Shown piece by piece: positions 1-7,365 of a DNA stretch of 64,000 bases. Location: contig NZ_NETK01000001.1 in assembly GCF_002343915.1 (NCBI RefSeq), positions 1,364,001 through 1,428,000 of the forward strand, given 5' to 3'. How positions within the stretch are numbered: position 1 is the first letter of the stretch; the number at the start of each line of letters is the position of its first letter. Both the position numbers and the translations under genes were made by a program. The notes beneath the pieces were generated by a model, which did no database searches, had not been told where the DNA came from, and saw nothing but the letters and a program-made list of their open reading frames with translations. This stretch comes from Nannocystis exedens (lineage in GTDB: Bacteria > Myxococcota_A > Polyangia > Nannocystales > Nannocystaceae).

Positions 1-517
1 AGTCGCGGACCAGCGCCGCGTCGGTGCGCTCGTGCGCGCCCATCATCAGCGCCGCCGCGATGTCGAACGTGAGCGCGCGGATCTCCGGGTACAGCGCCAG
101 CTCGCCGCGCTGCAGCCAGCGCTCGATCGCCGCCGAGATCCGCGCCTCCATCAGCGGCAGGTAGCCGACCAGCGCCTTCGGCCGGAACGCCTGCGCCAGC
201 AGGCGGCGCCGCCGCAGGTGCAGCTCGCCCTCCTGCGTCGACAGCGTGTTGGGCCCGAGCAGCTTGAGCGTGCTCGCCGGCCAGGTCGCCTCGACGAATT
301 TGTGCTCGCCGCGGAACAGCAGCAGGTTGTTCTCCGGCCCTGACAGCAGCGCCATGTCGCGGTTGAACAGCCGCGTGCGCGACACCGGCCCGAACTCCGC
401 CTTTCGCTCGGCCCCGAAGCGCGGGTTGAACAGGATCTGGAACCACTCGCCCACGAACGGCAGGCCGGAGCGACCCGGAGGCAGGCGAGGCGGCGCGGAA
501 ACGGTCGGACTCGTCAC
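1..517 (-). CDS. Cytochrome P450, N-terminal part (runs off the window)
   Basis: About 172 residues of a gene that continues past the left edge. The start is a GTG preceded directly by an in-frame TGA. The protein opens with a Pro-rich hinge (RLPPGRSGLPFVGEW) typical of soluble bacterial P450s of the CYP120/CYP26 type. It continues with the helix B-C region, including LRRRRLLAQAFRPKALVGYL, which matches the 'H.R.R.LL..AF' segment around helix C. The haem-binding Cys loop and I-helix lie outside the window, so activity cannot be judged. It is probably a soluble haem monooxygenase; the substrate is unknown. No redox partner gene is adjacent. Family assignment is confident, subfamily less so. 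Confidence 0.85.
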   Translation of the reverse strand, partial: MTSPTVSAPPRLPPGRSGLPFVGEWFQILFNPRFGAERKAEFGPVSRTRLFNRDMALLSGPENNLLLFRGEHKFVEATWPASTLKLLGPNTLSTQEGELHLRRRRLLAQAFRPKALVGYLPLMEARISAAIERWLQRGELALYPEIRALTFDIAAALMMGAHERTDAALVRD

Positions 518-602
518 TCACGCATGCTGCCCGGCGGACCGACCGACGGCAACCGCGACCGCACCGTCAGCGCCGCGGGCGCGAGCGCCGTACCGGCGGA
601 CT

Positions 603-618
603 CGGCCGAATTCGGCCG
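603..618. repeat. Perfect 16-bp palindrome in a divergent gap
   Basis: CGGCCGAATTCGGCCG is a perfect inverted repeat without spacer. It lies between the leftward P450 start at 517 and the rightward DUF1328 gene at 775. The position would suit an operator for either gene, but the arms are GC-rich and a chance palindrome cannot be excluded. The rest of 518-774 shows no recognisable gene. Confidence 0.35.
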
Positions 619-774
619 TCTGCGGGCGATCCGGCGCCGGCCGCGGACGGCCGCCGTTCGCCCCGCCGCCGGCGCCCGTCCCCGCAGGCTCCTGCCCGCT
701 GCGTCCTCGCCCGCGCCGCGGCGCCTGGCCTGGCCCCGGTCTTCGGGTATCGAGCCGGGAAGGAGGACCGTCGC

Positions 775-951
775 ATGCTGCGCTGGGCTCTCGTGTTCCT
801 CATCATCTCCGTCATCGCCGCCGTGTTCGGCTTCAGCGGCCTCTCCAACGCCGCCTCCGACGTCGCGCAGGTGCTCTTCTACATCTTCCTCGGCGTGTTC
901 GCGCTGACGCTCCTGGCCGGCCTCATCGCCGGCGACCAGCTGCCGCGCTGA
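775..951 (+). CDS. DUF1328 (YtjA-type) small membrane protein
   Basis: A 58-residue protein beginning MLRWALVFLIISVIAAVFGF, with two hydrophobic helices (about residues 4-24 and 33-52). Length, the MLRWA start and the GF.G.....A..A..LF.IF core match the DUF1328/YtjA family. Family members are inner-membrane peptides of unknown function, often stress-induced in other bacteria. A strong ribosome-binding site, AGGAGG, sits 8 bases upstream of the ATG and fixes the start. A palindromic element begins 47 bases after the stop and may end the transcript. Confidence 0.9.
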   Translation: MLRWALVFLIISVIAAVFGFSGLSNAASDVAQVLFYIFLGVFALTLLAGLIAGDQLPR

Positions 952-1425
952 GCCGGCTCCGCTGCGCCGGGCCCAGCCGCGGCAGCGAGCCGATGCTCGT
1001 TCGGACATATTCTCAAGAACATGTCTGAACGTACATCTGCTGTCGAGCGCCGCAACCCCGACCGCACTCACTCGGTGTCGCTCGAGCTGGTGCTCTCCGA
1101 GCCCCCGCTCTCTTCCCCCGCCGGCGGCTCGCAAGCCTCGACCGGCTGGCCCTCTCCGTGGACGAACACCCCGTGCAGGTCCTCGGTGCGCGAGATGTCG
1201 CGGCGCTCGTCCTGGACCACGCGCCACGACGACATCCGCACCTGGGCGCCGGCCCGGCGTGCGGCGACGCCGACGCATAGTCGCCGCACGCGTCGGTCGC
1301 GGCCGACTGCCGCCCGGCTCCAACTGACCCGCGCGTTCGCGTGCCGCTGCGCGCGAGCGACCTCGACCGTCGTGATGCTCGCGCCGACTTGGAATCATCG
1401 CCTTCGAGCTGGTCTGAAGCGGACC
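952..1425. other. Intergenic region, 474 bp
   Basis: No gene is supported here. The only clear structure is the palindrome at 999-1034. The promoter and leader of the lipoprotein gene at 1426 should lie in the right half, but no convincing -35/-10 pair is visible. Confidence 0.5.
999..1034. repeat. 14-bp palindromic repeat family, about 2.5 units
   Basis: Two tandem units start at 1007 and 1021, preceded by a half-unit. Together 999-1030 forms a near-perfect 32-base inverted repeat (outer arms GTTC and GAAC, inner arms GACAT and ATGTC); most mismatches would still pair as G-U in RNA. It lies downstream of the DUF1328 stop, where it could act as a transcript end. No T tract follows. Confidence 0.75.
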
Positions 1426-2346
1426 ATGCGATCGATCGCGCCGCGCCTCTCCCTCATTGCAGTGACCCTCACCCTCGCCTGCAAGTCCCCCGAGTCCGGC
1501 GAGACGATGACCGCCGCGACCACCGAAGCGAGCACGTCGACCGCGACCACCACCCTCAACCTCACCGACGCGACCACCGACCTCACGACCTCGACCACGA
1601 CCGTGACCGGCACGACCGGGCCGACCACCACCGAGGAGGCGGGCACCGCGACGGGCACCGGCACCGAGGGCACCTCCACCACCGAGGGTCTGACGTGCAT
1701 CCCGATCCAGTGCGAGGGCGCCGTGCTCGCCTGCGGCGACTGTATGGACAACGACGGCGACGGCAAGGTCGACCTCGCCGACCCCGAGTGTGTCTCGCCG
1801 TGCGACGACCGCGAGGACACCTTCGCCACCGGTCTGCCCGGCGACAACATGGACCCGTGCAACCAGGACTGCTTCTTCGACGGCAACTCCGGCGCCGGCG
1901 ACGACAAGTGCGACTGGAGCCTCAAGTGCGACCCGGCCAGCCCCGGCGGCGACATCTGCCCGTACGACCCCGACTTCAAGAATTGCCCCGAGATGCAGTC
2001 GCAGGAGTGCGTCGACAGTTGCCAGGTCCCGAACGGCTGCGATTGCTTCGGCTGCTGCACCGTCGAGGTCGACGGCATGACCTACGACATCTTCCTCGGC
2101 GACCCCGACTGCTCGCTCGGCGACATCGCCAGCTGCCAGTTGTGCACCAAGAACGACGACTGCGACCAGGAGTGCCACCCCGAGGAGTGCGAGATCTGCT
2201 TCGGCGAGACCGAGCCGCCGCCCGGCTGCGAAGATCCGACCTGCGAGGGCTACGACTCCTGCACCGTCGACATGATGGGCAACAGCAACTGCGCCGAGGG
2301 CTACTACTGCTCGACGGGCTGCTGCTTCCCGATCCAGCCCGGCTGA
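1426..2346 (+). CDS. Cys-rich lipoprotein with Thr-rich stalk
   Basis: 306 residues. The first 19 form a lipoprotein signal peptide ending in a lipobox (LTLAC, Cys19). About 60 residues dominated by Thr, Ser and Gly follow, then a domain with more than 25 cysteines. A 'DCMDNDGDGKVDLADPEC' segment looks like a calcium-binding DxDxDG loop of the kind common in myxobacterial surface proteins. Function is unknown. Export and lipid anchoring are inferred from the signal peptide. The stalk probably holds the Cys-rich head away from the outer membrane. The ATG at 1426 is chosen because it gives a compact signal peptide; longer upstream frames are unsupported. Confidence 0.8.
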   Translation: MRSIAPRLSLIAVTLTLACKSPESGETMTAATTEASTSTATTTLNLTDATTDLTTSTTTVTGTTGPTTTEEAGTATGTGTEGTSTTEGLTCIPIQCEGAVLACGDCMDNDGDGKVDLADPECVSPCDDREDTFATGLPGDNMDPCNQDCFFDGNSGAGDDKCDWSLKCDPASPGGDICPYDPDFKNCPEMQSQECVDSCQVPNGCDCFGCCTVEVDGMTYDIFLGDPDCSLGDIASCQLCTKNDDCDQECHPEECEICFGETEPPPGCEDPTCEGYDSCTVDMMGNSNCAEGYYCSTGCCFPIQPG

Positions 2347-2467
2347 GCGCGCGCGGCTTCGGCCCGAAGGGCCACGGACGGCTACGCGAAAGTCCGCCCT
2401 CGAGCGGACCCGCGGGGCTGTCGAGCCGTCGAACGCCGGCGCGCGGCCTTCCTCGCCGCCCTCGCGC

Positions 2468-3643
2468 TTGACGGCCGACCCTCGTTCGCGCTGTCATGAC
2501 GGCCTTCGCCTGTCCGGAGGTTCGCGCGTATCTCGTGTCCTCGCCCGTAGTCCTCTCCTCCTCCTCCTCACCGTCGCCTGCGGCGAGCTCGAGGAGCCGA
2601 TCCTGACCGAGAGCGGCGACGACACCAGCAGCGGCACCGACAGCGGCAGCACGACCGGGTCGAGCGGCGCCGGGTCGACCGGCGAGTCACCTGACCCTCC
2701 GACCAGCTCGCCCGATCCGGTCACCACCGGCACGTCCGTTACCGGCGAGCCCGACCCGACCGACGGCGCGGTCACGACGACCACCACTTCCGGCGACACC
2801 ACATCGACCACCGACCCCTCGACCACCGACGCTTCGACCACCTCGACCACCGGCGTCGACCCCGTGGGACCCGAGCTGCCCGTGCCCACCGCCGCCTGCC
2901 CCGACATCGTCGACGGCGACGTCAGCATCCACCCCGCCGGGCTCGACGGCCCGCGCGACGTCCGGATCTGGGTCGACCTCGACGCCGCCGAGCAGGCCGA
3001 CGGACCGGTCGTGTTCTACTGGCACGGCACCGGCGGTTCGCCCCAGGAGGCGCTCACCGGCATCGGCGACCTCGGGATCCAGGAGATCCTCGACCTCGGC
3101 GGGCTCGTCATCGCGCCGACGCACGACCCGATGGCCGGCATCTTCCCGTGGTGGCTCGTGCTCAGCGAGACCGACGACGACCTCCTGCTCGCCGACGAAG
3201 TGCTCGCCTGCGCCAAGGAGCAGATCGGCGTCGACCCCAGCCGGATCTACACCCTCGGCTTCAGCGCCGGCGGCCTGCACACCTCGCAGATGAGCATCCG
3301 TCGCTCGAACTACATCGCTGCCGCCGCGCCTTACTCCGGCGGCCTCATCTTCGGCGCGACGCCGCCGTTCCAGGACCCCGACAACAAGTTCGCCGCCATG
3401 ATCTTCCACGGCGGCCCCGGCGACTTCGTCGTCGTCGGCTTCGATCAGGCCAGCAAGGACTACGCGGCCTACCTCGACCTCAACGACGACTTCAATTTCC
3501 TGTGCGACCACGGCGGCGGCCACACCATCCCCGACGCCCAGGACAGCGTCATGCAGTTCTTCTTCGACCACCCCTACGGCGTCGGCGCCTCGCCGTACGC
3601 CCAGGGCCTGCCGGGCGACTTCCCCGGCTACTGCGACCTCTGA
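2468..3643 (+). CDS. Lipoprotein alpha/beta-hydrolase (feruloyl esterase / PHB depolymerase-like)
   Basis: 391 residues: signal peptide with a poly-Leu core and lipobox (LTVAC), a Ser/Thr/Asp-rich stalk to about residue 135, then an alpha/beta-hydrolase domain. Visible motifs are the oxyanion loop 'YWHGTGG', the nucleophile elbow GFSAGG (Ser nucleophile) and a C-terminal HGGGHTIPD carrying the likely catalytic His. This arrangement resembles the LpqC/feruloyl-esterase/PHB-depolymerase group, whose members cleave ester bonds in polymers outside the cell. The substrate is unknown. The only in-frame start near the signal peptide is a TTG at 2468, so the exact N-terminus is uncertain. It is convergent with the dehydrogenase at 3690, with a repeat array between the stops. 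Confidence 0.75.
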   Translation: MTADPRSRCHDGLRLSGGSRVSRVLARSPLLLLLTVACGELEEPILTESGDDTSSGTDSGSTTGSSGAGSTGESPDPPTSSPDPVTTGTSVTGEPDPTDGAVTTTTTSGDTTSTTDPSTTDASTTSTTGVDPVGPELPVPTAACPDIVDGDVSIHPAGLDGPRDVRIWVDLDAAEQADGPVVFYWHGTGGSPQEALTGIGDLGIQEILDLGGLVIAPTHDPMAGIFPWWLVLSETDDDLLLADEVLACAKEQIGVDPSRIYTLGFSAGGLHTSQMSIRRSNYIAAAAPYSGGLIFGATPPFQDPDNKFAAMIFHGGPGDFVVVGFDQASKDYAAYLDLNDDFNFLCDHGGGHTIPDAQDSVMQFFFDHPYGVGASPYAQGLPGDFPGYCDL

Positions 3644-3650
3644 CCTTCAA

Positions 3651-3695
3651 ACCATGTCCTGACGGCCATGGCCCCGGGGACATGGTCTTTCAGTC
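3651..3695. repeat. 14-bp repeat array between convergent genes (3 units)
   Basis: Units start at 3654, 3668 and 3682, an exact 14-bp period. ACCATGTCC at 3651 and GGACATGGT ending at 3686 form perfect 9-bp arms. The third unit contains the stop codon of the dehydrogenase (3690-3692). The position between two converging stops suggests a two-way transcript end or protein-binding site. Confidence 0.8.
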
Positions 3696-4499
3696 CAGCT
3701 TGGCCGTCGTCGAGCGGGCGTCGCGCTGCAGCCAGCACATCAGCCCGGGGAAGTGCATGCCGAGGAACGCCCCGAGCTTCCCGTGGGCCGTGAACGTGTA
3801 CTCGCGCTTGCGCGCCGCGATCGCCTTGACCATCACCCGGGCCGCGTCGTCGGCCGTCCACATCAGCGCCGCGGGGCGCTTGTCCTTGCGGCTGGCCTCG
3901 AACTGGCCCTGGTTGTCGACCTGCCCGATCTCCGTGCTGACGAAGCCGGGGTTGAGCAGCGTGCAGCTCACCCCCGAACCGCGCAGCTCCATCGCCAGCG
4001 TCAGCCCCACCGCCCGCAGCGCGAACTTCGAGGCCGAATAGGCGCCGACACGCGGGCTGGCGAGGATGCCCGACACGCTGCTGACCAGGGCCAGGCGGCC
4101 GCCGGTGCGCCGCAGCGCCGGCAGGCTGTGGCGCACCACCGACATCGCGCCGAAGAAGTTGGTCTCGAACTGGCGGTGCCAGTCGTCGGCCGTCAGGTCT
4201 TCGACCCGGCCGATCACCCCGAAGCCGGCGTTGGCGACCGCGACGTCGAGGCGGCCGAAGTGGGCGACGACCGTCTGCACCGCCGCCGCGACCTCGTCGT
4301 CGCGGCGCACGTCGCAGGGGACCGCGAGGGCGCGGCGACCGAGGCCCTCGACCTCCGCGACCACCTCCGCGAGGCGCTCCTGGCGGCGCCCCGACACCGC
4401 GACATCGGCCCCGCGGCGGGCGAACTCGCGGGCCATGGCCCGCCCGATCCCCGCCGTCGCGCCGGCGATCCACGCGACCTGTCCGTGAAACTGCGTCAT
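3690..4499 (-). CDS. Short-chain dehydrogenase/reductase (classical SDR)
   Basis: 269 residues. The Rossmann nucleotide motif 'GATAGIGRAMA' is at about 12-22, NAG at about 90, the catalytic Ser in 'LVSSVSG' and the YSASK active-site motif follow in the expected order, then 'NPGFVSTEIG'. This is a classical NAD(P)-dependent SDR, close to the DltE/YqjQ-like or ketoacyl-reductase-like members; the substrate cannot be read from sequence. Start ATG at 4499. The C-terminus (HFPGLMCWLQ) is hydrophobic and may touch the membrane. It ends inside a 14-bp repeat array shared with the convergent esterase gene. Confidence 0.88.
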   Translation of the reverse strand: MTQFHGQVAWIAGATAGIGRAMAREFARRGADVAVSGRRQERLAEVVAEVEGLGRRALAVPCDVRRDDEVAAAVQTVVAHFGRLDVAVANAGFGVIGRVEDLTADDWHRQFETNFFGAMSVVRHSLPALRRTGGRLALVSSVSGILASPRVGAYSASKFALRAVGLTLAMELRGSGVSCTLLNPGFVSTEIGQVDNQGQFEASRKDKRPAALMWTADDAARVMVKAIAARKREYTFTAHGKLGAFLGMHFPGLMCWLQRDARSTTAKLD

Positions 4500-4558
4500 G
4501 GCGCGCACCTTACCGCAACCGCGGCCGGTGCGCGCCACGCCGCCCGGCAGAACGCCGC

Positions 4559-5548
4559 TCAGAACACGTAGTCGAGCGAGGTTGCCCAGCCGTCGAGGTG
4601 GATCGTGATCTCGCCGCTCTGCTGCTGGTAAGCCGCCTGCCAGGTCGCCTTGAGGTCGGCGAGGCTGAACTCGCGCTCCACCGTGAGCCACGCGTCGCAG
4701 TTGTCGTCGTGGCTCTCGTGCGAGATCTGGGTCCAGATCTGGACCGGGTCCGACTCGGCGAACGCCCCGTCCCAGCACAGCGCGAAGTCGTGGTCGATGC
4801 AGCCGCCGCTGTACTGGATCTCGGCCACCAGCGTGTCGCCGACGATCTTCGCGTCGGCGATCGTGTAGGGATCCGCCGGCGCCGGGTCGGGGCACGACAG
4901 CGCGCCGCCGCCCTCGATCGTGCACTCACTGCTGCAGCCGTCGCCGCTCGCGGTGTTGCCGTCGTCGCACGACTCGGAGCCCTCGACCACGCCGTCGCCG
5001 CAGGCGCTGGCGCTCGTGGTCGACGAGCCCTCGGTCTCGTTCGGCTCGCCGCTCGTGCCGTCGGTGCCCTCGGTCTCGTTCGGCTCGCCGCTCGTGCCCT
5101 CGGTCTCGCCGCCCTCGATCGCGCACATCGCCGAGCAGCCGTCGCCGTCCTTCGTGTTGCCGTCGTCGCACTCCTCCGGCGCCTGCAGCGCCCCGTCGCC
5201 GCACTCCGCGGTCGGGCCCTCGGTCGCCGGGCAAGCGATCTCGGTGCAGGCCCACGAGTTGTCGTGGCACGTACAAGTGTTGCAGCCGTCCTCGGCCGGC
5301 TTCGTCGCGCCCTCCTCGCACAGGCCGTCGCACGCGATCTCCGTGCAGGCCCAGCCGCCGTCGTGGCAGGTGCAGGTGTTGCAGCCGTCCTCGGCCGGCT
5401 TCGTCTCGCCCTCCTGGCAGGCCACGTTCCCGGACGTCTCGTCGCCGATCATCTTCGGGTCGCAGGCCGCCGCCGTGGCGCCCAGCAGCGCGCCGGCGAG
5501 CAGGAGTTGGCGATGGGTCTTCAGGGCACTAAGGAAAGTGAGTTGCAT
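4559..5548 (-). CDS. Lipoprotein with pacifastin-like and myxobacterial Cys repeats
   Basis: 329 residues. Signal peptide with lipobox (ATAAAC). Two copies of a 'C.EG.TKPAEDGCNTCTC' plus 'W.ACTEIAC' module at about residues 40-105 show the CNTCTC / ACTEIAC spacing of pacifastin-type protease inhibitor modules. Two 'CGDG....E.CDDGN...GDGCS..C' myxobacterial Cys repeats follow, separated by a Glu/Thr/Ser-rich linker with near-identical GTSGEPNETEG repeats. The C-terminal 100 residues (from SCPDPAPADP) are unrecognised. Surface location is inferred. A protease-inhibitor role is only suggested by the Cys pattern. An AGGA about 10 bases upstream supports the ATG at 5548. Confidence 0.78.
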   Translation of the reverse strand: MQLTFLSALKTHRQLLLAGALLGATAAACDPKMIGDETSGNVACQEGETKPAEDGCNTCTCHDGGWACTEIACDGLCEEGATKPAEDGCNTCTCHDNSWACTEIACPATEGPTAECGDGALQAPEECDDGNTKDGDGCSAMCAIEGGETEGTSGEPNETEGTDGTSGEPNETEGSSTTSASACGDGVVEGSESCDDGNTASGDGCSSECTIEGGGALSCPDPAPADPYTIADAKIVGDTLVAEIQYSGGCIDHDFALCWDGAFAESDPVQIWTQISHESHDDNCDAWLTVEREFSLADLKATWQAAYQQQSGEITIHLDGWATSLDYVF

Positions 5549-5854
5549 GGTGGGTCGTTCCTGAGATGGGTCGCCCGGTAGTTGTCCGGCCCGCGGCTCG
5601 TCTGTGTCCGACCTCGCGATTTTTTTCGATCGCTCGTCGCGCAGCCCGACGCACTCGCACGAGACGCTCGCGCAGGAAGGCGCGCCGGCCCCGCCGCATC
5701 CTTCGATGCGAGCAGACGCACTCCACCTCCGAGGCCGGCGCCGACCGCTCGCAGAAACCACGGCCACGTCGCCCGCATCGCCGACGCGAGCAGGCACAGC
5801 CGACTCATTCCGCGTCGGCGCAGCGCGCAGCGCCGTCGAGGCCCGACGAGCGCC
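5549..5854. other. Intergenic region, 306 bp
   Basis: No gene is supported. It must contain the promoter of the leftward lipoprotein gene at 5548 and the end of the leftward sigma operon (stop 5855). A run of seven T lies near 5625 on the plus strand; its context does not make a clear terminator. No 14-bp repeat unit was found here. Confidence 0.45.
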
Positions 5855-6721
5855 TCACTCCTCGGCGCAGCCCTGGCGCACCCGCTCGGCCAGCGCCGAC
5901 CCGCCGTGCGCCCGCAGGAACACCTGCGCCGCCGCCCTGCCCTCGCCCGCGCGATCGCTCGCGCACAGCGCCAGCGCGCGCAGGGCGTCGTGCTCCTCGC
6001 GCAGCGCCCCGCGCGGGAACTGCTGCGCGTACGCGGCCAGCAGCGCCAGCGCCTCGTCCGCCTCCCCGAGCTGGATCGCGGCCTGCGCCCGGCCCAGCAG
6101 CTCGGCCTCCTTCGCCAGCGAGCTCCCCTCCGCGCCCGCCGCGCTCGCCCCGCCCTTCGCGGTCGAGCCCGCCTCGCGCGCCCCCGGCCGCTCGCCTCGC
6201 CGCTCCGGCCCCCGCGCCGGCTCGCGCCCTCGCGGCGGCCCCGCGCTCTCACCGGTCCCCTGGGCCATGTCTTTCTCGACATGTTCCTTCGGACCCCCAT
6301 CCTCCACCAGCGGTGTCGCCGCCGGCGCGGCATCTGTCTCTCGGACCACGTCCTCACCGACACGCTCGCCCGGCCCCTCGCCCGCGCGCACCGGCTCGGT
6401 CGCCGCCGTCTGCCGCTCGACGTAGGCGGCCGCCTCCCCGCTGTCGCGGGACCCGACCAGCGGCCCGAGCACGCCCGCGCGCGAGGCCAGCAGCACCGCA
6501 GCCGCGGCCGCCACCACCACGGCCGCCCAGGTCCATTCGGACATGCCCCGACGGACATGGCGCTTCGACCATGTCTCTTCGGCCCGGGCGCTCGCCGCCA
6601 GCCGGGCCCACACGCGGGCCTGGGCCGCGGCGGGCATGTCCTCCTCGGCGCGGAACGCCCGCAGCGCCGCCGCCGCCTGCGGATCGAGCTCGCCCTCGCC
6701 TCCCCGTGGTCCCGTCGTCAT
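5855..6721 (-). CDS. Putative anti-sigma factor, single-pass membrane protein
   Basis: 288 residues. A short cytoplasmic N-terminal part (about 1-60) is followed by one membrane helix (about 62-82, WAAVVVAAAAAVLLASRAG) and a Pro/Glu/Gly-rich region. A C-terminal helical segment (AKEAELLGRAQAAIQLGEAD to the end) resembles one tetratricopeptide-like unit. It overlaps the upstream ECF sigma gene by ATGA, so the two are translationally coupled. This arrangement and topology suggest an anti-sigma factor; a zinc-binding HxxxCxxC motif was not seen. Two repeat arrays are translated inside it, giving peptides such as ETWSKRHVRRGMSEW around the start of the membrane helix and KEHVEKDM in the linker. 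Confidence 0.65.
   Translation of the reverse strand: MTTGPRGGEGELDPQAAAALRAFRAEEDMPAAAQARVWARLAASARAEETWSKRHVRRGMSEWTWAAVVVAAAAAVLLASRAGVLGPLVGSRDSGEAAAYVERQTAATEPVRAGEGPGERVGEDVVRETDAAPAATPLVEDGGPKEHVEKDMAQGTGESAGPPRGREPARGPERRGERPGAREAGSTAKGGASAAGAEGSSLAKEAELLGRAQAAIQLGEADEALALLAAYAQQFPRGALREEHDALRALALCASDRAGEGRAAAQVFLRAHGGSALAERVRQGCAEE
6267..6294. repeat. 14-bp repeats inside the anti-sigma-like gene (2 units)
   Basis: Units at 6267 and 6281 match the MTGTCC-N4-GGAC pattern and are read through in frame on the minus strand, encoding KEHVEKDMA. Confidence 0.7.
6529..6584. repeat. 14-bp repeat array inside the anti-sigma-like gene (4 units)
   Basis: Units start at 6529, 6543, 6557 and 6571, exactly 14 bp apart. 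On the minus strand they encode the residues just before and at the start of the membrane helix. Confidence 0.75.
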
Positions 6722-7263
6722 CCTGCCGCAGCCCTTCCGCGCCGCCCGTCTCGTTCGGCCAGCGCGCGTTGAAACAGCTCTCGCGTCGCCCGCAGCCGCG
6801 AGTACGCCGTATTGAGGTTCAGCCCCAGCGCCTCCGCGATCTCCGGCACCTTCATGCCCTCGATGTCGGCCAGCGCGAACAGCATCCGCCGCTCCTCGTC
6901 GAGCCCGTCGAGGAAGGCGCGCACGAACGCGGCCGCCTGCTCCTGCGCCGCGCCCGTCTCCGGATCGGGTCCCGACCCCGGCGGAGGCGCCACGCTCAGC
7001 CGCCGCTCGGCCCGCACGTGGCTGCGGCGATGGTTCGCCGCCACGCCGCGCGCGATCCCGTACAGCCAGCTCGTCAGCGCCGCCCGCCCGTCGTATTCGC
7101 CCAGGCGGCGGTGCACCACCAGGAACACGTCGTGGACCACGTCCTCCAGCGCCGACTCGGCCACCCCGAGGCGCCGGACCACCCGCCAGACGAACCCCGC
7201 GTGCGCGCGATAGACCTCCGCCAGCGTCAGCGGCGGGGCGTCGGCGGGGCGGAGGCCGGGCAT
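6718..7263 (-). CDS. ECF-family RNA polymerase sigma factor
   Basis: 181 residues. Region 2 (VYRAHAGFVWRVVRRLG, then DVVHDVFLVVHRRL and SWLYGIARGVA) and region 4 (FALADIEGMKVPEIAEALGL, NTAYSRLRATRELFQRAL) are clear. It directs RNA polymerase to a small regulon, probably held inactive by the coupled membrane protein that overlaps its stop codon. Start ATG at 7263; the nearest gene on the right diverges and begins 102 bases away, so the promoter lies in that gap. Confidence 0.93.
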   Translation of the reverse strand: MPGLRPADAPPLTLAEVYRAHAGFVWRVVRRLGVAESALEDVVHDVFLVVHRRLGEYDGRAALTSWLYGIARGVAANHRRSHVRAERRLSVAPPPGSGPDPETGAAQEQAAAFVRAFLDGLDEERRMLFALADIEGMKVPEIAEALGLNLNTAYSRLRATRELFQRALAERDGRRGRAAAG

Positions 7264-7365
7264 CTCGCGTGATTGTCCAGTCCCGCGGGTTTCTGTCGAC
7301 CCCATCCGCGCGGCCGCGCGTGCGCGCTGGCGCACCCGCCGGGCTCCGGGGCATCCTCGTGGCCG

